Shown here one piece after another: positions 30,922-40,538 of a stretch of DNA of 64,000 nucleotides (positions are counted from its first letter, which is position 1; each line of letters begins with the position of its first letter). The stretch covers positions 1 to 64,000 of the forward strand of contig CDRNVI010000103.1 in the NCBI GenBank assembly GCA_977017575.1, written 5' to 3'. The position numbers and the translations under genes were made by a program. The DNA comes from Paramoeba atlantica (taxonomy: Eukaryota; Discosea). The notes under the pieces are model-generated. The model had not been told where the DNA came from. It worked only from the letters and a program-made list of their open reading frames with translations, and ran no database searches.

Positions 30922-31449
30922 ATGCCTCGACGCCCCACTACCACCGACGACGAGCTCCTGGAGGGACAAATCCACGCCAACGAGGTCCCCATCCCCAATA
31001 CCCTGTTCGCGTGTTCCGGGATCCTCACCTCTCTGGTCCCGACGTATTTCTACTTCACCGGGATGGACCTTTACGCCGCGCAGCAGCCCTACGACCTCGG
31101 CTTGCTTTTAGCATTTCCTCTTCTTGCGGCCTACTTTTTGTGGCGAAGCTACCAGGTGCTTTTTCAAACCGAGTACCACAAGAAGCAGCGGCATCTCGAG
31201 GGCGGCAAGAAGAATCCAACAATAGCACAACTACGCTGGGAATCTGCCTCCCATTGGTCCATGTTTGTGGTGAATCTCGTGTTCCTGCTGCTAACGGGAG
31301 TGCTGCGAAAATATGTGTTTCAAAGCATGGAGGAGCGGTTGAGTCTCATTCTCACGTTTGCGTTATCCAGCCTAGCGGTGTATGTGCTAGCGCTAAAGAA
31401 TGAGGAGGCATATCAGCGTAGACGCGAGCTGTTTACGTCCAGTCGGTGA
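30922..31449 (+). CDS. SSR3: Translocon-associated protein gamma subunit (TRAP-gamma)
   Basis: The protein has 175 residues, close to the ~185 of animal SSR3. An acidic N-terminal helix (DDELLEGQIHAN) is followed by two hydrophobic segments (SGILTSLVPTYFYFTGMDL and LGLLLAFPLLAAYFLW). A charged cytosolic loop comes next (QTEYHKKQRHLEGGKK), then two more hydrophobic segments (MFVVNLVFLLLTG and LILTFALSSLAVYVLAL). The four-helix layout and the PxxxYxxxxxMDL element match TRAP-gamma. It would sit in the ER membrane beside Sec61 and the ribosome. The start at 30922 is chosen because the upstream in-frame residues are translated pyrimidine leader. Moderately sure, as the match is by layout and short motifs. 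Confidence 0.75.
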   Translation: MPRRPTTTDDELLEGQIHANEVPIPNTLFACSGILTSLVPTYFYFTGMDLYAAQQPYDLGLLLAFPLLAAYFLWRSYQVLFQTEYHKKQRHLEGGKKNPTIAQLRWESASHWSMFVVNLVFLLLTGVLRKYVFQSMEERLSLILTFALSSLAVYVLALKNEEAYQRRRELFTSSR

Positions 31450-31826
31450 GCGAATGGAAATGTTGGAGTTTTATAGGGGCAATGACAAGCAAATGCAGGA
31501 ACACGGTTCACGTTCTTTTTTGAGCAGAAAAGACCGCGCAATTTTATACCGTGAATAGTTATTAGAAATAGAAAAAATATTAATTGCTCATCTTAAAGAA
31601 ATGCATGTCTACGAACTTCCGGCAAACTTTTTCTTACTTTCGGCTTATTTTCAGGAAATTTCAATACCCATTACCGGACTCTGCAGTTTCTCCCTACAAA
31701 AACATGCATGTATACTGACAATCGAAGTATGAATCGGAAGTCACATGGTTGTAAAATACTACGCTCCCTGATAATGGAGTACTATCATTGCATGATTCCA
31801 TTCAATGTCATTTGGACACAATCACC
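31450..31826. other. AT-rich intergenic DNA
   Basis: No gene, repeat or RNA seen. Confidence 0.4.
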
Positions 31827-32711
31827 ATGTTTCGTCACATTAGGTCATTTCTTCATGTTACTATCACAATGACGGCCATCTTAGATACTGCGGATAGGAT
31901 ACCTAAAGCTTCTCGGGTGCGTGGGGCATCCCTCCCGAAAGAATATGAGCTCTGTCGTGTCTTGCATAATATTTCAAATCATCATCCCTCATGGACTACA
32001 GAGACCCCCGCATGTAACTGGAAAGGTGTAACATGTGACTCCAAGATGCAAGTCAGGGAAATCAGGTGGAACGTTATGGATCTTCGAGGCACCATATCAT
32101 GGCGTCATATTCCAGTGAGTGTTAAAGTCTTGATTTTAGGTAGCTTCTTTATTTATTCAGCGAAGCCGAACGAAATTACGGGAGAACTTCCTGTTCTTGA
32201 CTTACCACCGCGTCTAAAAAGGTTCGTGTTGGATGGCAACAATATGACCGGGAACATTGACTTAGAACATCTCCCTGCGGAGTTGACTGCCTTTGAAGCG
32301 GCGAAAAATTGCTTTGAGGGAACTGTATCTTTATCATCTCTACCTCGTCGCCTACTTGTCTTGGATCTGCAACGTAATCTGCTTTCTGGGGAGCTTGATC
32401 TCTCAAACTTACCTCCAAAATTAGAAAAACTGTATTTCGCGAATAACCAGTTTAGCGGGGGCTTAATTCTTAAAAATCTGCCATTTTCTCTCGCACGACT
32501 TGATCTAGACGATAATAACCTAAGTGGAGAATTAGAGTTGGATTGTCTTCCATCTAAAATGAGGTACCTTCTACTTAAGAATAATGCTTTTGAAGGACTC
32601 GTTGACCTCCGAAATCTGTCAGAGCGTTTCGTCTCGCTGGACCTTCGGGGAAACAAGATTACCTCTGTGGAACCAACTCCCTTCCCAGGGTTCCTGAAAT
32701 GTGATCTATAA
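31827..32711 (+). CDS. LRR family protein, intact (trio with 33223 and 62021)
   Basis: Two starts are possible: 31827 (MFRHIRSFLHVTIT...) and 31869 (MTAILDTADRIPKASRVRG). The second matches the paralogues. The cap has LPKEYELCRVLHNISNHH, then PSWTTETPACNWKGVTC. The first LRR region has a longer unit containing WRHIPVSVKVLILGSFF and KPNEITGEL. Seven or so 23-residue repeats follow, ending in SLDLRGNKITSVEP and FPGFLKCDL. A ~117-base block near 32232-32348 is identical to the 33223 gene. It is followed by a tandem repeat of about 123 bases in the 3' flank. Confidence 0.8.
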   Translation: MFRHIRSFLHVTITMTAILDTADRIPKASRVRGASLPKEYELCRVLHNISNHHPSWTTETPACNWKGVTCDSKMQVREIRWNVMDLRGTISWRHIPVSVKVLILGSFFIYSAKPNEITGELPVLDLPPRLKRFVLDGNNMTGNIDLEHLPAELTAFEAAKNCFEGTVSLSSLPRRLLVLDLQRNLLSGELDLSNLPPKLEKLYFANNQFSGGLILKNLPFSLARLDLDDNNLSGELELDCLPSKMRYLLLKNNAFEGLVDLRNLSERFVSLDLRGNKITSVEPTPFPGFLKCDL

Positions 32712-32722
32712 GACCATGGTCC

Positions 32723-33095
32723 TTTTGGAATGAATATTTGGTAAAGATTTTGTTTCACCTTACATTGGAGCCTGTGCTAAACCCCATTAAAGAATAAAAA
32801 CACTTTAAACAACACATTCAATTTCTTGATTCCATTTTTAAGTACTTTCGGAATGAAAGATTAGGAAATGATTGTGTTTCGCTTTACACTGGAGTCTGTG
32901 CTAAACCCCTTTAATGAATAAAAACACTTTAAACAACACATTCAATTTATTTATTCCATTTTTAAAGAACTTTTGGAATGAAAGATTTGGAAAAGATTCT
33001 GTTTCGCTTTACATTGGAGTCTGTGCTAATCCCCTTTAACGAATGAAACACTTTAAATAACACATTCAATTTCTTGATTCCATTTTTAAAGAACT
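32723..33095 (+). repeat. Tandem repeat, ~123-base unit, three copies, 3' of LRR gene
   Basis: Units begin near 32723, 32846 and 32971 with TTTTGGAATGAA or TTTCGGAATGAA. Each contains GGAGxCTGTGCTAAxCCCC, then ACACTTTAAA and ACACATTCAATTT. A degenerate start of the unit also follows the LRR genes ending at 34065 and 62974, so the unit descends from the family's 3' flank. Confidence 0.85.
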
Positions 33096-33222
33096 GAAAA
33101 AGACGTCAGTTGTGGTTCCGACTTCAACGGACACGTTGCCGCGAAGCGGCGACGCTTTTTTCCCCTTATTTTTTCTTTTTTCATCAGTTTCAAATTAGCT
33201 TTAGACCGCTGTTACGATCACA

Positions 33223-34065
33223 ATGACTATCATCTTAGATGCGGCGGATAATATGCCTAAAGCGGCTCGCGTGCGTGGGACATCCCTCCCGCAAGAATAT
33301 GAGCTCTGTCGTGTCTTGGCCAACATTTCAACGTATTATCCCTCATGGACTACAGAGACCCCCGCATGTAACTGGAAAGGTATAACATGTGACTCCAACC
33401 TGCAGGTCACTGAAATTAAGTGGAGCGTTATGCATCTTCGAGGCACCATATCATGGCGTCATATTCCAGTGAGTGTACACGTCTTGATTTTAGGTAGCTT
33501 CTTCACTTATTCAGCGAAGCCAAACAAAATTACGGGAGAACTTCCTGTTCTTGAGTTGCCACCGCGGCTAACAAAGTTCGTGTTGGATGGCAACAATATG
33601 ACCGGGAACATTGACTTAGAACATCTCCCTGCGGAGTTGACTGCCTTTGAAGCGGCGAAAAATTGCTTTGAGGGAACTGTATCTTTATCATCTCTACCTC
33701 GTCATCTATTTGTATTAGATCTTCAAGATAATTTGCTTTTTGGGGAGTTTGATCTCTCAAACTTACCTCCGAGCATGCAAACAATGTACTTCGGGAATAA
33801 CCAGTTTAGCGGGAGCTTAATTCTTAAAAATCTGCCAATTTCCCTCGACCGACTTGATCTAGACGATAATAACCTAAGTGGAGAATTAGAGTTGGATTGT
33901 CTTCCATCTAAAATGAGGTACCTTCTACTTAAGAATAATGCAATTGAAGGACACGTTGATCTCCGAAATCTGTCAGAGCGTTTCATCTCGCTGGACCTTC
34001 GGGGAAACAAGATTACCTCTGCGGAGCCAACTCCCTTCCCATATGCCCTGAAATGTGATCTATAA
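33223..34065 (+). CDS. LRR family protein, intact, 280 aa
   Basis: The start at 33223 (MTIILDAADNMPKAARVRG) is preceded by a strong polypyrimidine tract ending TTTTTTCATCAG at ~33188, which looks like a splice-acceptor site, here without any coding sequence upstream. The cap (LPQEYELCRVLANIST, PSWTTETPACNWKGITC) and about eight repeats are as in the gene at 31827. The C-terminus is FPYALKCDL. It is closest to the gene ending at 62974 overall. No signal peptide, no anchor. Confidence 0.82.
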   Translation: MTIILDAADNMPKAARVRGTSLPQEYELCRVLANISTYYPSWTTETPACNWKGITCDSNLQVTEIKWSVMHLRGTISWRHIPVSVHVLILGSFFTYSAKPNKITGELPVLELPPRLTKFVLDGNNMTGNIDLEHLPAELTAFEAAKNCFEGTVSLSSLPRHLFVLDLQDNLLFGEFDLSNLPPSMQTMYFGNNQFSGSLILKNLPISLDRLDLDDNNLSGELELDCLPSKMRYLLLKNNAIEGHVDLRNLSERFISLDLRGNKITSAEPTPFPYALKCDL

Positions 34066-34236
34066 GACCATGGTCCTTTTACTTTGATCGACTGATGATA
34101 CCACGGTCCTTTTGGAATGAAAATTCGGAATTGTTTTGTGTTTCGATTTACATTACTACATTTTATCTGCTTTTACCAAGTCATTTTTAAGTGGAATTAA
34201 AAACCTGCGCAAGCGTTTTTTTATTTAGTTTTGTAC

Positions 34237-35709
34237 ATGGACAAGAATCGTTCGGGGACTGACGAAAACAGCTCCCATTCCACACACCGGAAGTTAGCGA
34301 CTTCTCAACCAAAGGCCGACAAAAAAATATTCGTGGAAGGTCTGCCTTTTCACAAGACGGCTGAAATTGAAAACAACTTTTACGGTCTGTGTACGTCGCT
34401 CGGTCTACATGGTGTTACGCGCCTCGTACAAAAGAAAGGTTATGGGTTTGGCTATCTAGTATTCCGTTCTGCTTCTGAAGCTGCGAAAGCGGTACAAATT
34501 TTACACGGAGCCAAATTTGAGGGAAGAATGCTTCGTGTGGAAGCCCCGAAGCCCCCAAACAAACAATCGGCGTATCATGCGACAGGTCAGCGTTTTCCCG
34601 ATACATTCCTACGTCAAATTTTATTGAGTAATCTTCCACCCTTTGTGACACAAGATATTTTAAAAGATGCTTTGCGAGATGTGCTACCCGTTCTTCTCTA
34701 CAATGAAATTGAGGATATCAAGTTGACCCGACACAACAAGGCATTTGTGACCATGCGCGCTTCGCAAAACGCAGAGCAAAGAGGTAAAATTCAGCTTCCT
34801 TCCGAGGAAATGTCTCCTAATCCTGTTTCCTCCGCATTGACTGAGATTCTGTGTGCTCTGACGCAGAGTAGTCGTTTTCAGCTCATGGGTTATCAAATCG
34901 ACGTGACCCGTGCACTCCCTCCCTCCTCCACCCATGGAAAAGCACCCAACAAGGATGAGATTGACTCAAACTGGGCCCAGCTCGCCGAGGAATATACCAC
35001 CCAGTCACGACAGAACACAAACCATCGAAACGCGGCTTCCAAACCAAACACCAAGCTCCTCCAAAAAACACGCCCTCAGGAAATCTCCACAACGTCCACA
35101 AACTCTCCCTGCTCGTCGTCACCTCCCCGCGAGCATCTCCGCACACGAAAACGAACCCTTCCTCACTCACTTCACAAATCCAAACCCACTTCACCAACCC
35201 CCCTACATCCACCCGAATCCCCACACCGCGAACCCGTCAAACCCCACAAGAAACCCAACCCCCCCACGCATCCCCCCGACCACTACCCCATCCTCCTCGG
35301 AGGGCTCGGGGCCGGGTGTACCCTCTCGGAGCTCCGGGGTCTCCTTCACTCCCGCGTAATGAGGGATATCCCCTCCCCCTCCCCCAATCATGAGTTACCC
35401 ACAACAGTAACAACAACAACAAAGTCTCATAATAATGAAAGAAACAATAAAACAACAACAACAACAACAACGAAGGGCCATCCTAATAAAAGAAACCATA
35501 AAACCAAAACCCATCCCACCCACGACCCCCCGCCGTTCACGTGTGAGCTCGTGCTCAACGCCGCGACCCGGGCCCCAAGTGGGATGGCTCGGGTCCGGGC
35601 CAAAACGGTGGAGACCGCGAAGGCGGTGCTGGGGCTGGATGGCACCCCGTGGAGCCGCGGGGGGGCCTCCGGGGAGGGGGTGCTGAGGGCCGAGATGGAG
35701 TCCAGGTGA
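34237..35709 (+). CDS. RNA-binding protein with RRM domains
   Basis: The ATG at 34237 gives 490 residues. RRM1 spans residues ~28-108, with RNP2 KIFVEGLPF at ~29-37 and RNP1 KGYGFGYLVF at ~66-75. A second, weaker RRM covers residues ~123-228 (QILLSNLPPFVTQDILKDAL). A Ser/Pro/His-rich linker follows. A third RRM appears split: ILLGGLGAGCTLSELRGLL, then ~65 low-complexity residues (Thr, Asn, Lys, His, from ACA-type codon runs), then SGMARVRAKTVETAKAVLG and a last strand. The layout resembles multi-RRM splicing or ribosome-assembly factors, but no specific orthologue is clear. Confidence 0.75.
   Translation: MDKNRSGTDENSSHSTHRKLATSQPKADKKIFVEGLPFHKTAEIENNFYGLCTSLGLHGVTRLVQKKGYGFGYLVFRSASEAAKAVQILHGAKFEGRMLRVEAPKPPNKQSAYHATGQRFPDTFLRQILLSNLPPFVTQDILKDALRDVLPVLLYNEIEDIKLTRHNKAFVTMRASQNAEQRGKIQLPSEEMSPNPVSSALTEILCALTQSSRFQLMGYQIDVTRALPPSSTHGKAPNKDEIDSNWAQLAEEYTTQSRQNTNHRNAASKPNTKLLQKTRPQEISTTSTNSPCSSSPPREHLRTRKRTLPHSLHKSKPTSPTPLHPPESPHREPVKPHKKPNPPTHPPDHYPILLGGLGAGCTLSELRGLLHSRVMRDIPSPSPNHELPTTVTTTTKSHNNERNNKTTTTTTTKGHPNKRNHKTKTHPTHDPPPFTCELVLNAATRAPSGMARVRAKTVETAKAVLGLDGTPWSRGGASGEGVLRAEMESR
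35405..35480 (+). repeat. ACA/AAC trinucleotide-rich stretch inside the RRM gene
   Basis: Runs of ACAACAACAACA-type codons encode Thr and Asn within the apparent RRM3 insertion and suggest microsatellite growth inside coding sequence. Confidence 0.7.
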
Positions 35710-35807
35710 GGGGGGAGGGGGGGAGAGAGAGGGAAGGCCTCTCTCCTCCAAGGTTTGATGGTGGACGCTTTCCTATGGATGGTGTCCTCCTTGGGGGGGT
35801 AGAAGAG

Positions 35808-35846
35808 GTGTGGTGGTGGTGGTGGTGGTGGTGGTGGTGGTGGTGG
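35808..35846. repeat. (GGT)n microsatellite
   Basis: About 12 uninterrupted GGT units lie 100 bases after the RRM stop codon. Confidence 0.9.
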
Positions 35847-35849
35847 GAT

Positions 35850-37120
35850 TATAGGGGGGGGTGGAGGAGGATAGGCAGTTGATGGGATGGGGTAAGGGTG
35901 GGTGAGGAGGGTGTTTAAGGGGCTTATGGATTTCGTTCTGAATGTTTAGAAGGTTTTGTTATTTTAGCTGCTCCGTTAAATCGGGTGGTTGTTTAGGACT
36001 ACAGTACGAACTTCTTACTGAGAAGGTACTATTTTCTAACCTTCTTCAATCAATATCAATATTACCTTCTTACTAAGAAGGTACTACTGATGTGCGCCTT
36101 GCGTTGAAAACTATTTCTGTGTTGGGAATTTTAAAAAAGTACATGCGAGTACTCCCCCTTTCACAACTATTTATATGTTCGGTCTGCCGGCTTTTTCTTC
36201 CCATTTATAAAAGTGCATACGCTCCAAGAATTCTTACAATAGTTTTATTTTTTTAATAGTTTTGAAAATGTCATAATTTTAATTCAAAACTTTTGAAAGC
36301 GTTGACAAGTTATTATTGGATTTAGTGCTCTGAGAGCAAAAATGCGCAAACAGCCTCCATTTTTGTAGTGAAGCAGTTTGTGCTCGTCTAAATGCCCAAA
36401 AAGCCGTTCTATTCGGTTTCTCACAAATCGAAAATTTACATGTAAATGTATGTTAATACATGTATGTCAAATAGGTCATCAACGGAAGAAACTGTTTCTT
36501 GGCGTGGGCAGTGGCGCACAGATCGGTAGGCCTTGTCCGCAATCACCATTTCATCCACCTTGTGAGTCCATCCATAAATATCGGACTCAGCCATGCATTC
36601 ACTGTCGTGCATGCTACCTTCAAAAGGTCCACTCCACGCTAAGGGGGGCAGCCATCCATCATGATGAAGACCTGAAAGGTCCAGTATTTTGTGGCGTGCT
36701 TTTTTTTGTGGACGCCTTCTGAAGACGGAAGAAGTCCATCGACAATGGAATTACATGTGAAATAGTTCTCTTCGAGTACTCTAGATCTTCTTTCAACATC
36801 AGCGAATCAAACTTCTGAGAAAAGTAATTTTTTTTTGATGTTCATGCGCTCATTGGCGCAGAGATACAGTCCTTGATGCGACGGCCGATATCATCGGCAC
36901 ATGATCCGCCCACAACGGATGTCGCACCAAGGGGCATTTGGCACGGATCGGTCGGTAAAGGGGGTTCAGGCAACTCGCCCTCTCTTTACGCAGCCGGAGG
37001 GGTGTACTGCAACCGACTCGGTCCCAGTCGGTAGAGGTGGTCCAGGCAACTCACCACCTCTTTACGCAGCCGGAGGGGCGCACTGCAACCGACCGCTGCC
37101 TCGCGATAAAACGAAGCAGA
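35850..37120. other. Gene-free stretch with small repeats
   Basis: CTTCTTACTxAGAAGGTACTA occurs twice (36008, 36064), each itself palindromic. A degraded palindromic repeat at ~36090-36350 shares CTTGCGTTGAAAACTA and GTGCTCTGAGAGCAAAAAT with 46920-47080 (inverted). The segment 36400-36900 has nothing assignable. Confidence 0.4.
36950..37095. repeat. Tandem duplication of a ~72-base GC-rich unit
   Basis: CTCTTTACGCAGCCGGAGGG, then GCACTGCAACCGAC or a close variant, is present twice in a row. Each is preceded by GGTxCAGGCAACTCxCC. Confidence 0.8.
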
Positions 37121-37159
37121 GCCACGCCCAGTGGTGCTCAAGGGAGGCCACCATGGCGC

Positions 37160-37425
37160 ATGGCTCCCCGGTAAGGAAAGGCGCGAAGGTAAGAAAGTCG
37201 GGGAGGGAAGAAAACTCACTGAAAGAGTGAGCCGGGGAGGGGTGATGGGGTGGAACCGCGTCCCCTGCTTCGCGGAGAAAGAGGGACAGTTTCGGCTTTA
37301 GTGCCGGCCGGCAACGGGCATATAAAACAGTAAGGGTATGCCCGTTGCCGGGGAAAGAAAGGATGAACTAAAGGATATTGTACCAACAAGGTACAGAAAC
37401 TGTATCTTTATCGTACAATGTCGGG
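37160..37425. repeat. Dispersed repeat with palindromic core, inverted copy at 45.7 kb
   Basis: The segment has GAGGGACAGTTTCGGCTTTA, then the hairpin CCGGCAACGGGCAT...ATGCCCGTTGCCGG (37308-37351), then TTGTACCAACAAGGTACAGA. All these reappear in inverted order at 45720-46000. There is no coding capacity. The class is unknown. Confidence 0.75.
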
Positions 37426-37429
37426 GTTG

Positions 37430-38645
37430 TATCCGGTAAAAGCATGGCACCCAAGGGTCCAAGGCATGCGATCCCAAGGCATGCCCATCACCCAAGGCAT
37501 GCGATCTTACATACAATACCAGTATGAAACACTGCATTAGGAAAAGAAAACACTTGCTAGAAACTGTTAACAAATAGAAGCTTTTAACAATTGCAGAAAT
37601 GAAGAACAGAAAAAGAGATTTCAGTAGTCAAAGCAATTAAATAGTGTTTCATGAACACAAGAGTAAGAACAAATTCATCGTAGAAGGACTAGTAACCTCT
37701 ATAACTTGTTTATACCTATGTCACTTTCTACCTTTCGTTTACCAGTCTTCGTACATGTACCATCCTGTTCATGTACCTTTTTCCTTTTCACTTTCGAGTG
37801 GAACGCAAATATGTCTGGTCATAATGGCTTAGTTGGGCGAGACGACTTTTGTCCCTTATAGATTAGAGGCGGCCTGTGTAGTGCATCACTTGATCGGCTA
37901 TTTGACGGTTCTTGCCGACGAACAGTATTATTCGCCTCCAGACTCCGCATACGAGCCTGCAGATTGAAGATTCAGCAGTGGTCCTTGAGAGATTGTACTT
38001 CACTTTTTAGTGCGAGAAATCCGTCTTGCAACTCACTTACACCCAAGCCAAAAATTATTATCGCTAAAATTCATGGCACAAAAATTATTGTTTTTTTAAT
38101 TAAAAGTTGTCTATTTTTGGCAGGAAACATTTTTCTATTTTTCTTTTTGGTCAATTTTTGAATTTCTCATGAGGTCTGATCTCGGCAACCACTTTTTAGA
38201 GAAGAGCTCCATGGATTTTTCAAAAGCTCAATTTTCAGGACAGGATTTGACGGAGGAGGAGCAAGAGGCTTTTTTTCAACACCAGGTCGTGGGATCATGC
38301 GAGCTCACACCCGCAGCCCCTCACTTAATGACCACTTAATAACCTGACCTTCGCAACGCATTTGACGAGATTAGAGAGATGTAATTTATTTCTCTTCTTG
38401 TTCAACACGATTTCAAATCTAATTTTTGGCGAAAAGCTAAACCTAACTTTACTTTCTTCCCCGTAAAAAATCATGAATCTTTTTTGGGAGCAAAAAAACC
38501 CTTTTGGACTAATCTTGGATTTTTTCCACCTCTCTACTAACAACTTCCATTTGTTGATATGTACAAATTTCTACAAAAACAATTGGCACAATTATTGATT
38601 TTTTAATTAAAAGATGAAGAGCTTCGCCAATAATTGAAAATTTAA
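37430..38645. other. AT-rich gene-free stretch
   Basis: Contains the near repeats GGCATGCGATC (37463, 37495). No gene or RNA is supported. Confidence 0.35.
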
Positions 38646-38648
38646 TTA

Positions 38649-39062
38649 ACCACAGTCCGGTTTAACATTCCTGTAGCTAGATAACATTCCGGGGGAATGT
38701 TATGATGTTCCACGCGTTTTTTAACATCCCCCCCCCTGAAAAACCCCCGTGCCCACCCGTGGCTTACAGGTTCACCCACTCTACCGACGAAGAGCCACCA
38801 CGGGAGGTTCTCAACTCTGCTCCCCTACAGGGTCCTCTAGATTTTCGGTACGCATGTACGCTGACGGAGTACTTTAAGAATGTTCAAGAACGCCAAGAAA
38901 GTGGAGCAAAAGAAGTGGAAGCAATGCGCGAAGAGGAAGATACTGAATAAATGAAGTTATTTTTCCCTTCAAAAAAATACCTCAAAAATATATCTTGAAA
39001 ATTTAACATTCCTGTAGCTACTTCACATTCCCTCCCGGAACGTTAAACCGGACTGTGGTTTA
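38649..39062. mobile_element. MITE with CCACAGTCCGGTTTAAC inverted ends
   Basis: The left end CCACAGTCCGGTTTAACATT is mirrored at the right end by GTTAAACCGGACTGTGG (39046-39062). Each end has two copies of a TTAACATTCC-type motif ~10 bases apart, and the left end also has TAACATTCCGGGGGAATGTTA, a palindrome. The interior holds an 82-codon frame from 38702 with no family signal, probably chance or cargo. Confidence 0.75.
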
Positions 39063-39439
39063 ATATTATTCGGCAGCGTACGTCACGTGCCGTTTGCGAT
39101 GCTGAAGCTTCCGCTAGGGCAACGACCCTCTTTATATCCCTAGCGCGCTCTCGATATCTCTTGGCCACTTCGGAAGAATTCCCACGTAAACTTCGTCAAA
39201 CTCTGCGAAACCAATCAGCAACAACTTCATGAGATGAATAAATAACATCTCTCATCTGGTGACGAACCCACTTGCGAAGCCGTTCATACGTCCGAGGCAG
39301 GATTCCCGTAGACGTCTTCGGCGTAAACGTTTTGATCGGTGGGCAAGTCGTGTTCCATTCCAAAATGAGCGCGAAGAAAAAGGTACGAAACAGACATTTT
39401 GCTATTAAAATCTGTATTTTTTGGTAGACAATTACAGTA

Positions 39440-40372
39440 TAAACCTAGGGACACGATAAGTCACCCCCCTCTAAAATTTGTGTAAAGTCTTCGTTTGGGC
39501 CAATTTTTGTTGCATTTTGAAGATCTCGGTGACGCTTGTTTGCGCATATCATATAGAGAATAAAACTGGGAGCCAATAAAATATGAATTTAGTATTACCA
39601 TTTTTTCACTTTTTCGCCACCATTTGTTTTGCGTACTTCCATCTTTTTGTCGAAACTTAAAACAGTGCAGTCAAGCTCAGATTCACCAATATTCTCAAAG
39701 GCTTTCTTTACGCACTTAATTAGAGAAATAGTACAAGACGGATTCATTTCATTTACACTTTGTTGAATCATTTCCCACACGTTCTCAATAGGATTAAGGT
39801 CGGGAGAATTAGCCGGCCGATTTGTTATGTATTCAATTTTTGAAGTAAAAATATAGGTTTTCGTATTTCTGGCCGTATGTACACCCGCCCCATCTTGCTG
39901 AAAAATAAATTTACGGGGAAAGGGAACCTTACGCAGCGTTTCTACATAAGTTTCACGTGTGATTGAACTGTTGTCTTGAACTTGATAGAACTCTTTTCTG
40001 ACTTTTTTTTGGGGTGTCACATTTTGAATCACATTTTCGTTGGTACGTTTTGCAGGTATTTTCGAACAATTTTGATAGAAACATTGAAATCCCGTTCTAG
40101 TCGCTTCTTTGGAATACCCGCTTGAAAGCGCATATGCAACAAGACTTTTCCCATCTGCGTTAACTCCCCTTTTACTTGGATTTCACCATGGAAAAAAATC
40201 GTGTCAGATTTTAAAAAAAAAAAAGTTTTTTTTAATACTTCGAAAGTAGTTAAAAACAGCGGGAACGTGTAGATCTCGAAATTGTGAACGACAAAGTGGT
40301 GTCATAAACCCCTTAGGCCCCTTCATGCAAAAAGTAAGGTGGGTGACTTATTCGTGTCCCCAGGTTTACAAT
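39440..40372 (-). mobile_element. Internally deleted Tc1/mariner element with ~30 bp TIRs
   Basis: The left end TAAACCTAGGGACACGATAA and the right end TTATTCGTGTCCCCAGGTTTA are inverted repeats with TA at each side. It is 0.93 kb against 1.35 kb for the 20.5 kb relative. The end motif CACGAATAAGTxACCC is shared with that element. Confidence 0.82.
39595..40193 (-). pseudogene. Mariner transposase with internal deletion
   Basis: The HTH region survives near 40193-40040 (GKVLLHMRFQAGIPKKRLER, then DFNVSIKIVRKYL). The next recognisable part is SSITRETYVETLRKVPFP, so the segment with the first catalytic Asp is missing. The second Asp (FQQDGAGVHTA) and the Glu (NSPDLNPIENVW) remain in the 39595-40032 frame. 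The stretch before that frame also carries stops. It ends GEKVKKW. Confidence 0.82.
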
Positions 40373-40538
40373 TACAAAATGTGGGTAAATTGAACGAGAA
40401 TTCGCTTTTCTTCTATTTTTCAATAATTTCGTCCATTTATGCAGGAAAAAAGGTCCTTCGTACACTTATTTTGCCACACCTCTCTTTAAACGTGCTTTTC
40501 CGACTTTCTCTCTCACACCTCTTTGTATAGCTAATATA

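Noticed and set aside
33150-33222. TTTTTTCATCAG before the LRR gene at 33223 considered as a cis-intron acceptor
   Set aside because: No upstream exon or donor with coding sequence is visible; a trans-splice acceptor or plain leader fits better.
36900-37300. GC-rich segment considered as rRNA or spacer
   Set aside because: No conserved rRNA stretches; it is a two-copy tandem duplication next to a dispersed repeat.
38702-38950. 82-codon frame inside the MITE at 38649-39062
   Set aside because: Proline-rich start made from C-runs, no homologue recognised, and embedded in a non-autonomous element.
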